NCBI GenBank assembly: GCA_016721945.1
Contig: JADKHC010000018.1
Location: 1-64,000 of the forward strand
Direction: 5' to 3'
Source: Verrucomicrobiota bacterium
GTDB lineage: Bacteria; Verrucomicrobiota; Verrucomicrobiia; Opitutales; Opitutaceae
Length of the DNA: 64,000 nt
Below are positions 19,324 to 27,152 of the stretch, piece after piece; position 1 is the first letter of the stretch, and the number at the start of each line of letters is the position of its first letter. The translations under genes and the position numbers were made by a program. The notes below the pieces were generated by a model that saw only the letters and a program-made list of their open reading frames with translations, searched no databases and was not told where the DNA came from.

Positions 19324-20484
19324 ATGATCACGCGCTTCGAGTTCACCACGGCTTCCCAGATTGTTTTTGGGCCTGGAGTCTTGCGTGAGGCGGGCCAACT
19401 GGTTCGGCCTTGGGGAACGCGTACGCTCGTCGTCACCGGGAGTAATCCGGCGCGGGCTGAATACTTAATCAAAGTGCTGGTGAGCGTGGGTATCGACGTG
19501 ACGTTGTTCACGGTCGCGCACGAGCCATCGGTGGACACGGTCGTGCAGGGGCTGGCGGCGGTGAAGGCCGCGAGGGCTGAGATCGTGATTGGTTTTGGCG
19601 GTGGCAGTGTGATCGACACGGCCAAGGCGGTCGCGGGCCTGGCGACGAATCGCGGAAACCCGCTCGATTATCTTGAATTAGTTGGCAAAGGAAAGCCGCT
19701 GACCACACCTGCGTTGCCCTGGATGGCGATTCCGACGACCGCGGGGACGGGTGCGGAGGTGACGCGCAATGCCGTGCTCGGGGTGCCGGAGCGTCGCGTG
19801 AAGGTGAGCCTGCGCAGTCCTCATTTGTTGGCCAAGGTGGCGCTGATCGACCCTGAACTAACACTGGATCTGCCGCTGCCGGTCACTGCTTCAACCGGGA
19901 TGGATGCGCTCACGCAGTTGATCGAGGCCTATGTGTGCAATCGGCCTCATCCCATGGTGGATGTGCTCTGCGCGAGTGGAATTCCGCTGGCGGCACAAGC
20001 GCTGGATTTTGTTTGGAGCGATTCACGCGATCTGGCTGCGCGCACGGACCTGGCGCAGGCGGCGTTGTGGAGCGGCATGGCTCTGGCTAATGCCGGATTA
20101 GGTGCAGTGCATGGTTTGGCCGGACCGATCGGCGGCATGTTTGCGGCACCGCATGGGATGGTTTGTGCGGCGTTGCTGGCTCCGGTGATGTCGGCGAATA
20201 TTGAGGCGCTGCGGGTGCGCGCGCCCGAGCATCGGGCACTGCTACGGTATGGTCGCATAGCGGGTTGGCTGACGGAGCGAGCCCGCGCAACGCCCGAGGC
20301 TGGCGTGCGTCATATCCAGTCGCTCACGGCGAGGTTGCAGGTCCCGAAGCTGTCGGCTTTCGGGATTACGCAGAAGGATTTCCCTGAAATCATCGCACAG
20401 GCGCAGCAGGCCAGCAGCATGAAGGCGAATCCGCTGGTGCTCACGCCAGCCGAACTTGATGCGGTGTTAAAACAAAGCACGTAA
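19324..20484 (+). CDS. iron-containing alcohol dehydrogenase
   Basis: Group III, metal-dependent NAD(P)-dependent alcohol dehydrogenase of 386 residues. The N-terminal Rossmann-like half begins ITRFEFTTASQIVFGPGVL and holds the nucleotide motif IGFGGGSVIDTAKA. The helical C-terminal half carries PTTAGTGAEVTRNAVL and the metal-binding histidines in AHGMVCAALLAPVM and surrounding GLAGPIGGMFA. Length is normal for the family. The maleylacetate reductase and lactaldehyde reductase branches share this plan and cannot be separated here. It follows the ABM gene by 19 bases. Confidence 0.9.
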   Translation: MITRFEFTTASQIVFGPGVLREAGQLVRPWGTRTLVVTGSNPARAEYLIKVLVSVGIDVTLFTVAHEPSVDTVVQGLAAVKAARAEIVIGFGGGSVIDTAKAVAGLATNRGNPLDYLELVGKGKPLTTPALPWMAIPTTAGTGAEVTRNAVLGVPERRVKVSLRSPHLLAKVALIDPELTLDLPLPVTASTGMDALTQLIEAYVCNRPHPMVDVLCASGIPLAAQALDFVWSDSRDLAARTDLAQAALWSGMALANAGLGAVHGLAGPIGGMFAAPHGMVCAALLAPVMSANIEALRVRAPEHRALLRYGRIAGWLTERARATPEAGVRHIQSLTARLQVPKLSAFGITQKDFPEIIAQAQQASSMKANPLVLTPAELDAVLKQST

Positions 20485-20606
20485 TTGGAACCACGGGCTG
20501 CGCCGAAACTGAGCAGTCGACTCGGTGGCAAGGAGGACGGCTAATAGGTGTGGAGAAATTACACCGGTGCCGTTGCTGATGCTTGTTTGTCCACCAAGGT
20601 TAGTCG

Positions 20607-22487
20607 ATGAAGCCGAAGATCCTATTGGTTGACGATGACCGCCCGGTTTTATTTTTGATGACCGCGATTTTCAGACGGGCTGAATATGATGTGGTTGCAG
20701 TGTTATCGGCGAAGGAGGCCATTGCCCGGCTGGAACAGGAAAGGTTTAATGTGGTGATCACGGACTATTTTCTGGGCGATCAAACCGGTGAGGATGTCGT
20801 GGCCGCGGTCAGGCAAAAACAGCCCGGGCTGAAGGTGATTGTGGTCACCGGTGATGTGCAGCGATTGCCTGACAACTTCGGTAATTGTGCGGACGTGGCC
20901 CGTGTCATTTCCAAGCCGTTTCAACTGGTAGATTTGTTGGATGCGGCGAGAGACGCGATACTCAGTGGCGGGGGCGAGGCGGGCTTGGCCGAGCGTTCCA
21001 GGGCTGAGCAGCAGTCCGCGATCCTGCTGCCAAAGGGAGTCGAGGAAATGGTCCACCGCGTGGTCGATCAGGAGAGCATCGTCGCGATCACCGATAAAAA
21101 AGGGACAATCGTTTACGCCAACGACCGGTTTTGCGAAATCTCGGGTTACAGCCGTTCGGAATTACTGGGCCAGAATCACCGCTTGTTAAAATCAGGCCAG
21201 CATCCGCCCGCATTCTACAAGAATCTTTGGGGAACCATCCTGAACGGCCGGGTCTGGCGTGGAGAGATCTGCAATCGAGCTAAAGACGGGCGTCTGTATT
21301 ATGTGGATACAACGATTTCTCCGCTGCGAGACGAAGGGTTGATCACGCATTTCATAGCCCTGCGCACGGACATCACCGCGCGCAAAGAGGTCGAAGCGAC
21401 GCTCTCCGAGCAGCGAAAACGCGAGGAAGACGACCGGCGCATGGCGGCATTGGGGCGCATGGCGAACGGGTTCCTCCATGATCTGAACAACATTCTCACT
21501 GGAGTGATGGGGTTGGCGACGGAAACAGGTTCGGCCGAGCGTGACACGCTGTTGTACGATGCGATCGGGCGCATGGTGCAGCTCACCCGGACGCTGCGTG
21601 ATTTCACGACGGGGCAGCCGATTTTGCCCGAGACTTTCCTCCTGAACCCTCTGCTGAAATGCGCCTGTTCACTGGTTCGGCATCGCAAAGGCGCGCCCAG
21701 GGCATTGACGATCACCGAGCAAATCGCTGCTACGCGGGAGATCGAAGTGACTGGCAACGAAGGGCAGGTCTTCGAAGTTGTGCTAAATTTGATTGTTAAC
21801 GCCATGGAAGCGTCGGCGGATTTGCCGCATCCTCATGTCGTTTTGAGAGCGGAGGTGAATGGTACCAACGTGGTCATCCAAGTGGAAGATAATGGCCCCG
21901 GCGTGCCTGCGGCGCTGGCCAAGAACATCTTCGAACCGTTTACCACCACTAAAGGCGATGGGCGAGGGATCGGGCTTTCGGTGTCGAAGAGCATAGCGTT
22001 GGCTCATCGCGGAGATTTGTCGCTGGAGCGTATCGGAGGAGATGATACAGGCGCTTGTTTTCAGCTTACTTTGCCGGCCAGTGTGGCGAAGGGTTCGAGG
22101 GCCAAGGAGCAAGAGATCCCGGTTGGGCCGAAGCGCGTTGTGTTGCTTTCCGAGGATGAGGCGGAGGTACGCCGGGTTATCGCTCGTGACGCCGCCCAGA
22201 TTGGATTGACGGTGATGAATGCGGTGGACGTTCCAGACATGCTCGCTTTGGCCTCACAGATGAAAGAAGTGCTGGCCGCCGCGATCATCGATTCGTGTGA
22301 AATCGATTCGGAGCAAGGTGCGGTGGCCTGTCTTCGGCGTCTCTCGCCCGATTTGCCGATTTTCCTGATCTCGGCCCATCTTGGCGGGCGTGGAAGAACA
22401 ACCACGCCCTGGGGCGAGGTGGAGAAGATCCCCAAGCCCTTCGTCTCCGACGAACTGATCAAGGCAGTCAGCGCCGCTCTGAAATAA
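20607..22487 (+). CDS. REC-PAS-histidine kinase-REC hybrid sensor
   Basis: Soluble 626-residue signalling protein. Its N-terminal receiver (PKILLVDDDRP, phospho-Asp in VVITDYFLGD, Lys in ISKPFQL) spans about 1-120. A PAS domain at about 150-260 is followed by a phosphoacceptor helix MAALGRMANGFLHDLNNILTG with the candidate His in FLHDLNN. The HATPase shows NLIVNAMEAS, VEDNGPGVP and GRGIGLSVSKS. The C-terminal receiver (VVLLSEDEAE, IIDSCEID) is weaker. The FLHDLNN box is the NtrB-like variant. No TM segment is present, so the input is cytoplasmic. No cognate regulator sits next to it. Confidence 0.88.
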   Translation: MKPKILLVDDDRPVLFLMTAIFRRAEYDVVAVLSAKEAIARLEQERFNVVITDYFLGDQTGEDVVAAVRQKQPGLKVIVVTGDVQRLPDNFGNCADVARVISKPFQLVDLLDAARDAILSGGGEAGLAERSRAEQQSAILLPKGVEEMVHRVVDQESIVAITDKKGTIVYANDRFCEISGYSRSELLGQNHRLLKSGQHPPAFYKNLWGTILNGRVWRGEICNRAKDGRLYYVDTTISPLRDEGLITHFIALRTDITARKEVEATLSEQRKREEDDRRMAALGRMANGFLHDLNNILTGVMGLATETGSAERDTLLYDAIGRMVQLTRTLRDFTTGQPILPETFLLNPLLKCACSLVRHRKGAPRALTITEQIAATREIEVTGNEGQVFEVVLNLIVNAMEASADLPHPHVVLRAEVNGTNVVIQVEDNGPGVPAALAKNIFEPFTTTKGDGRGIGLSVSKSIALAHRGDLSLERIGGDDTGACFQLTLPASVAKGSRAKEQEIPVGPKRVVLLSEDEAEVRRVIARDAAQIGLTVMNAVDVPDMLALASQMKEVLAAAIIDSCEIDSEQGAVACLRRLSPDLPIFLISAHLGGRGRTTTPWGEVEKIPKPFVSDELIKAVSAALK

Positions 22488-22525
22488 GGAATGTAGGTGT
22501 TGTTGATGGGAATCGGTTCGCTGAT

Positions 22526-23074
22526 TTACCGTTTGACTTCCAGTGCTTGTACGAACTGGTTTAGCCGAACAAGGCCGTCCGCCCAATCGCCGAATCCGCT
22601 GTCGGCATTTATATGCCCTGCTTTCTCTAGAGAATGATGGCTTGTGCCCCACGCCGCTGCACACCACGCCCCAAAACCGGCCGCTGAATACGGATCGTCG
22701 GTGCTGGAAACGACGATGGTCTCCATTGGGAATTTCGTTTTGGGCAATTTACCAAAGCCGGCAATTTCTTTGGGAAATGCCGCTGCCCTCGGGTCCGGAG
22801 GAGCGACGAGAAAGGCACCGGCGATTCCTGAACCGCCGTATTCCTCGATATGTTGGGCAACCACGAGACAAGCCAAAGAATGGGCCACCAGAACGCAGGG
22901 TTGTTCGCGGCTTTCGAGCTCTGCGTGCAAAAGATCGCACCACTCTCGGGCTACGGGGGCCGTCCAATTCCTGAAGTCGATACGCGAGACGGAGGGTAGT
23001 TTCTTTTCCCAAATCGTCTGCCAATGAAGCGCGCCAGAGTTGCCGTAGCCGGGAAGAATCAAGATCGGAACCAT
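22526..23074 (-). CDS. RBBP9/YdeN-family alpha/beta hydrolase
   Basis: 182-residue single-domain serine hydrolase. The start MVPILILPGYGNSGALHWQT is the hallmark N-terminus of the RBBP9/YdeN family. The nucleophile elbow reads AHSLA, the acid is probably in SSTDDPYS, and the catalytic His in KAGHINADSGFGDW. The ATG at 23074 was chosen because the domain starts there; 11 upstream codons are open but not conserved in appearance. It lies downstream of and convergent to the REC-PAS kinase. Physiological substrate is unknown for the family in bacteria. Confidence 0.88.
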   Translation of the reverse strand: MVPILILPGYGNSGALHWQTIWEKKLPSVSRIDFRNWTAPVAREWCDLLHAELESREQPCVLVAHSLACLVVAQHIEEYGGSGIAGAFLVAPPDPRAAAFPKEIAGFGKLPKTKFPMETIVVSSTDDPYSAAGFGAWCAAAWGTSHHSLEKAGHINADSGFGDWADGLVRLNQFVQALEVKR

Positions 23075-23130
23075 GCCATGAGTTACTAATGACTGGAAAA
23101 TCGTCAACCGCTGGCGTGGTTCAAAATCAA

Positions 23131-23216
23131 TTTAACGCAAAGATCGCGAAAACCAGAACACAGGGATCACAAAGCAAATTCTTCTTCCTTCGCGCTCTTT
23201 GCGACCTTCGTGTAAA
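23131..23216. repeat. AACGCAAAG-type iterated-word inverted repeat
   Basis: The left arm begins TTTAACGCAAAGATCGCGAA and the right arm ends CTCTTTGCGACCTTCGTGTA near 23215. They are imperfect reverse complements built on AACGCAAAG/CTTTGCG words, with AT-richer spacer between. A related element lies at 59677-59752. The 465-base gap to the next gene holds only repeats. Confidence 0.6.
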
Positions 23217-23300
23217 GCTCCAAAACTAAATGTCTCCAAAAATGGAGCACGCTTCATTGAGCTCACCACGAATTACACTGTATTAAGTAATCTGCCGAGG

Positions 23301-23332
23301 AATCTGTGTTTATCGATGTTGATCTGTGGTTA
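23301..23332. repeat. single arm of ACACAGAT-type repeat
   Basis: AATCTGTGTTTATCGATGTT followed by GATCTGTGGTTAA resembles the right arm of the element at 26797-26957; no matching left arm was seen nearby. Confidence 0.5.
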
Positions 23333-23355
23333 ATTGGCATGAGCACACCTTAGTC

Positions 23356-23496
23356 GTAACGATGCAGCAGAGGGTGGAGCCCGTTGTCCCTAACGGGCTG
23401 GTTAGTGGAAGATGTCGAACTAGCCCGATTGGGACATCGGGCTCCACCTACTGACCACCGCTTCTCGCTGGAGGCCTGCTTCAACTGCATCGTTAC
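23356..23496. repeat. nested palindromic repeat, copy 1 (141 bp)
   Basis: The outer arms GTAACGATGCAG (23356-23367) and CTGCATCGTTAC (23485-23496) are perfect reverse complements. The inner block 23373-23448 starts GGTGGAGCCCG and ends CGGGCTCCACC. Each inner half is itself a hairpin: AGCCCGTT/AACGGGCT and AGCCCGAT/ATCGGGCT. The inner block recurs at 27000-27075 and 31260-31334. Confidence 0.85.
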
Positions 23497-23540
23497 GCCT
23501 TAGAGATGGTTGGATAGTTTGAAATCCTTCTTGCGGGTGG

Positions 23541-23840
23541 TTATGCGTAGCCGGAAAACCGTTGGCTCAGGGCGGTCAGGAGGACATCGAGGTCGAGTTC
23601 GCGTCTTTGAGAAATCTTCAGTGCGATCGAATAGAGCGTTTCTTTTTCGCGGGCTTCACCACCGGCCAGCGCCATGGCTTCGAAGGGGCTGAGCAATTTT
23701 CCGCTGTGGATGGCATCTTCGACCTCTGCAATCGCCTCGGGCAGCGCGGCTAGTGTCTTCGAATCCGACGGACGCGAGGCGTACCCCCAGGTGAAGGGGT
23801 GGTGGCCGTGACGGTAGTGGTTGTAATCGCCGAGGGACAT
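23541..23840 (-). CDS. small hypothetical protein
   Basis: Unrecognised 99-residue soluble protein starting MSLGDYNHYRHGHHPFTWGY, His/Tyr-rich at first, then a helical segment (LPEAIAEVEDAIHSGKLLSP) and a C-terminal QRRELDLDVLLTALSQRF. The ATG at 23840 is preferred because the further upstream open frame looks non-coding. No signal peptide or TM helix. It is isolated between repeat-rich gaps, so no functional context is available. Expression is uncertain. Confidence 0.5.
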   Translation of the reverse strand: MSLGDYNHYRHGHHPFTWGYASRPSDSKTLAALPEAIAEVEDAIHSGKLLSPFEAMALAGGEAREKETLYSIALKISQRRELDLDVLLTALSQRFSGYA

Positions 23841-24004
23841 CGAGGTTCGGACCAGAGAATGGATGGATACACCCCATATATCGGCACAAACCGAGGTGTG
23901 CCTGAACGGCTCTACGGGCCTTGAACAACGAACCGGCGTTGCTTGGGCGGCAGGAGCTTGCAAGTGGGTGAAACTGAATCGTCTGCCCCGCGGCAGGCTC
24001 TGGG

Positions 24005-24021
24005 CCCTGAGCTTGTCGAAC
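24005..24021. repeat. CCTGAGC-TTGTCGAA interspersed word
   Basis: CCCTGAGCTTGTCGAAC, in the 314-base gap 23841-24154, which otherwise shows no gene. Related words occur at 33362-33380, 45678-45694, 45755-45771 and 47225-47238, three of them inside coding sequence. Confidence 0.6.
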
Positions 24022-24109
24022 GGGCAAGCAGGCTCCTACGAATCGAAAAACGAACTGCGGGTAAAGGTGGTGCCGGGTGGTTCGGGCGGTCCTCACGCGT
24101 TGAATAGAT

Positions 24110-24137
24110 CTGGCTTGTGTTGTGGGACACAAGCCAG
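24110..24137. terminator. hairpin downstream of Ig/discoidin gene
   Basis: CTGGCTTGTG (24110-24119) pairs perfectly with CACAAGCCAG (24128-24137) around an 8-base loop. It lies 18 bases beyond the minus-strand stop at 24155. There is no T-run, so a terminator role is only probable. Confidence 0.45.
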
Positions 24138-24154
24138 GCGCGTACAGGGTTTCT

Positions 24155-26611
24155 TCAGGGAGTTCCGTACAACTTGAGTTCGGATAGCTGCGTGATCGTG
24201 CCTGATGCCACGCGGAAATCGAAACGGTACCGAGCGAAGGGCTCAGCGAGGGTTGTGAGGACGAATTCGCGGGTCTGTCGGCGGCTGCTCCAGGTCTGCG
24301 CGGTGCGTGTTTCGATGACAGTCCAGTTTATGCCATCGTTGGAACCGGAAAGTGTCCAGGACGCTGGATCGCGTTCTGGATAGTCGATAGCAGCGGCCAG
24401 CGTGTACCGCCGGAGTGTGGCAGGAGATGCTAATACTATCTCAACCCAGGTGCTACCGCTAAGATCGGCCCACTTGGTGTAGGTCTTGTTGTCGAAGAGT
24501 AGGGCGACCTTCTCCTTGCTGCTGGCTTCGCCTTGGGCGGTGCTGGAGAGCGGAGTGAGCTCCACCGAGACCACGCTGTTACCGTACAGTTCGAGTTCGG
24601 CAAGCTGGGTGACCGAGCCAGAGGACGCGTTGAGATCAAAGCGGAATTGAGTGTAGGCACCGGTGGGCGCGGCGAGGATGAAGTCGCGGGCAAGCGAGCG
24701 ACTGCCCCAGCTTTGTGCGGTGCGTGTTTCGATGACCGTCCAGGTTGTGCCGTCGTTGGAGCCGGAAAGTATCCACGAGGCGGGATCGCATGCCGGAGAA
24801 TCGCTGGCCGAAGTGAAACTATAGGCTTCGAGCACGGTCGGCGAGGCGAAGACAACTTTGACCCAACTCGTAGCCCTGGAATCGGCCCACTTGGTGGATG
24901 CCTGACCGTCGAAGAGATTTGCGATGGGTGCCGCACTGCTCTGGCCACGAGCACTAAAAGACTGCGGGGTGAGATCGAGCAAGAGAGGCTCAACAGAGAG
25001 AATGGCGTCGTTTGTGGCGACGGAACCGGCGGAGTTGGTGACGACGACCGAGTAGCTCGCCGCATCGGCAGCCGCCGTGGCCGGAATGGAGTAAGTGGCG
25101 CTGGTGGCACCGGAAATCACGGTGCCATTTTTGCGCCACTGATACGTTAACGTGGCGGAGCCTGAGGCGGTGACGGAGAAGGACGCAGGCTGGCCGGCAG
25201 TGACCGTGAGCGATACGGGCTGGTTCGTTATGGCAGGAGGTATGATCGCTGGGTTCACCGTGAGGGGCGCGCTTTGGGATCTGATGGAACCGACGGAGTT
25301 TGAGACCACGACGAAGTACCTGGCGGTGTCGGCGGCTGTAGTGACCGGGATGGTGTAGGTGGCGCGTGTGGCACCCGAGATGGCGACGCTATTTTTTGTC
25401 CATTGATAGGTGAGCGTAGCAGAGCCCGAAGCAGTGACGGAGAAGGACGCAGGCTGGCCAGCGGTGACAGTGACCGCTACCGGGTGTGCTGTGATCGTGG
25501 GCGCGACGTTCACGGTGAGCACGGCATCGCTGGATTTAATGGAACTAGCAGCGTTGGTGACGACGACCGAGTAACTACCCGCGTTGGCTGCCGTTGTGGC
25601 GGGGATGGCGTAAGTGGAGCTGGTAGCGCCGGAGATGGCAGTGCCGTTCTTTTGCCACTGGTAAGTAAGCGTGGCAGAACCTGAGGCGGTGACGGAGAAG
25701 GATGCAGGCTGACCGGCGATAACGGTAAGCGATACTGGCTGGTTCGTTATTGCAGGAGGTATGACTACAGGGTTAACCGTAAGGGATGCCCCATCGGATC
25801 TGAGAGAACCGGCGGAGTTGGAGACGACGACGGAGTAACGCGCCGCATTCGCAGTGGTTGTAGCAGGAATCACGTAAGTGGCGGTGGTGGCACCAGTGAT
25901 ACTCCCGCCGTTTCTCAGCCATTGATAGGTGAGCGTAGCAGAGCCCGAGGCAGTCACGGAGAAGGACGCGGACTGGCCAGCGGTGACGGTTACCGATACT
26001 GGATGGACTGTAATCGTTGGGGCGGTGTTCGCGACGGCGTTTACGGTGAGCGTGGCGACACTGGAAGTGGTCGAAACACCGGAGTTGGTGACAACAACGG
26101 AGTAGTTACCGGCGTTGGAGGTCGTGGTGGCGGGAATGGAGTAGGTGGCGCTCGTGGCGCCGGAGATGGCCGTGCTGTTTTTCAGCCACTGATAGGTGAG
26201 AGCGCCAGTTGCGGTAACGGAGAACGATGCGGACTGGCCAGCGGTGACGGTAACCGATTTAGGTTGGTTCGTTATCGTCGGGGCGGTAACGCTGGCTGCA
26301 TTAACCGTGAGCACCGCGCTATCCGAGACGGTGGAGTTGACGGAGTTGGTGACGACGGCGGAGTAAGTGGCGCTGTCAGCGGTGGAGGCGGCCGTGATGA
26401 CATAAGTGGCGCGGGTGGCACCGGAGATGGCGGTGCCATTCTTGCGCCATTGATAGGTGAAGGGCTGGGTGCCATCGGCAGTGACCGCGATCGTGACCGG
26501 CTGACCGGCGTCCACGGTTAAGGCTGAGGCGGCCGCGCAGTTTTGGAAAAAGAATCCCGCGCCGATGATTGCCAGAAGCGCGCGTGTGATGAGTGCAATT
26601 GAAGTATTCAC
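24155..26611 (-). CDS. secreted Ig-repeat protein with two C-terminal discoidin (F5/8C) domains
   Basis: 818-residue exoprotein. The GTG start gives a signal peptide (TRALLAIIGAGFFFQNCAAA). Six or so immunoglobulin-like repeats of about 85 residues follow, each with a YQW-x-KNGTAISGAT core and PASFSVTASG / YSVVVTNSAGS strands. Two discoidin-like domains close the chain (about 560-690 and 690-818), each with LFD/KWAD and DPASW-x-LSGSNDG-x-(T/N)WTVIETRTAQ. F5/8C domains bind carbohydrate. No anchor is seen after the last domain. It shares leader, first Ig repeat and promoter with the neighbour at 27153-29891. A role in polysaccharide binding is inferred. Confidence 0.88.
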   Translation of the reverse strand: MNTSIALITRALLAIIGAGFFFQNCAAASALTVDAGQPVTIAVTADGTQPFTYQWRKNGTAISGATRATYVITAASTADSATYSAVVTNSVNSTVSDSAVLTVNAASVTAPTITNQPKSVTVTAGQSASFSVTATGALTYQWLKNSTAISGATSATYSIPATTTSNAGNYSVVVTNSGVSTTSSVATLTVNAVANTAPTITVHPVSVTVTAGQSASFSVTASGSATLTYQWLRNGGSITGATTATYVIPATTTANAARYSVVVSNSAGSLRSDGASLTVNPVVIPPAITNQPVSLTVIAGQPASFSVTASGSATLTYQWQKNGTAISGATSSTYAIPATTAANAGSYSVVVTNAASSIKSSDAVLTVNVAPTITAHPVAVTVTAGQPASFSVTASGSATLTYQWTKNSVAISGATRATYTIPVTTAADTARYFVVVSNSVGSIRSQSAPLTVNPAIIPPAITNQPVSLTVTAGQPASFSVTASGSATLTYQWRKNGTVISGATSATYSIPATAAADAASYSVVVTNSAGSVATNDAILSVEPLLLDLTPQSFSARGQSSAAPIANLFDGQASTKWADSRATSWVKVVFASPTVLEAYSFTSASDSPACDPASWILSGSNDGTTWTVIETRTAQSWGSRSLARDFILAAPTGAYTQFRFDLNASSGSVTQLAELELYGNSVVSVELTPLSSTAQGEASSKEKVALLFDNKTYTKWADLSGSTWVEIVLASPATLRRYTLAAAIDYPERDPASWTLSGSNDGINWTVIETRTAQTWSSRRQTREFVLTTLAEPFARYRFDFRVASGTITQLSELKLYGTP

Positions 26612-26772
26612 AGCCCGCTCAGCGACACGCTTTTCGGCTTAACGTAACGGATTTTCTCTCGGAGAAATGGTTTCGCCTCTTTCTTACCAAAGATGTCAAA
26701 GCGGTGAAAAAATTCCCGGTAAAAAATGTATTCGCTTACAGAATACGTAAAAAATTCACCAGGAGAATGAGG
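26612..26772 (-). promoter_or_regulatory. conserved upstream region of Ig/discoidin gene
   Basis: This AT-rich block is closely similar to the region upstream of the paralogue at 29892-30050. Shared words include ATTTTCTCTC and TTTCTTACCAAAGATGTCAA. A GTATTC/GAATAC inverted repeat lies near 26729-26747. Conservation outside the coding region suggests a common promoter or operator; no factor is identified. Confidence 0.6.
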
Positions 26773-26796
26773 TGATCTTAGCCGTATCCATGCAAT

Positions 26797-26957
26797 GGAG
26801 CCACCGATGCACACAGATAAACACAGATGCCCCGGAGGACTGTTTTAACGCAGTGCGAGAAGCTTCCTGTTTAACCAGACAGTGAGCGATCAGATCGCCA
26901 AAACCCTGACGTTGTTTCAGCCCCAATCTGTGCTCATCGGTGTTCATCTGTGGCTCC
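26797..26957. repeat. 161-bp element with ACACAGAT inverted arms
   Basis: The left arm (26797-26828) starts GGAGCCACCGATGCACACAG and the right arm (26926-26957) ends TTCATCTGTGGCTCC. They are imperfect reverse complements (about 27 of 32 positions) made of iterated ACACAGAT words. The interior shows no open frame of note. It is located between the two Ig-repeat genes. Confidence 0.7.
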
Positions 26958-26999
26958 CAACTGAATGGTTCCGACTTAGCAGGAACGATTCAGTTGGTA

Positions 27000-27075
27000 G
27001 GTGGAGCCCGTTGTCCCTAACGGGCTGGTTCGGGTATGACTCCGATCAAGCCCGATGAGGACATTGGGCTTCACC
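27000..27075. repeat. nested palindromic repeat, copy 2
   Basis: The inner 76-bp block starts GGTGGAGCCCGTTGTCCCTA, as in copies 1 and 3, and ends GGGCTTCACC. The outer arms are degraded here. It sits 77 bases beyond the stop of the pectate-lyase-type gene. Confidence 0.8.
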
Positions 27076-27152
27076 TTGGAGCACTGCGCTGTGCTGGACG
27101 TCTGCTTCTCAAGCATCGCGCCGGCCTAGAAACTCGATGAGCGTTGTTCCGC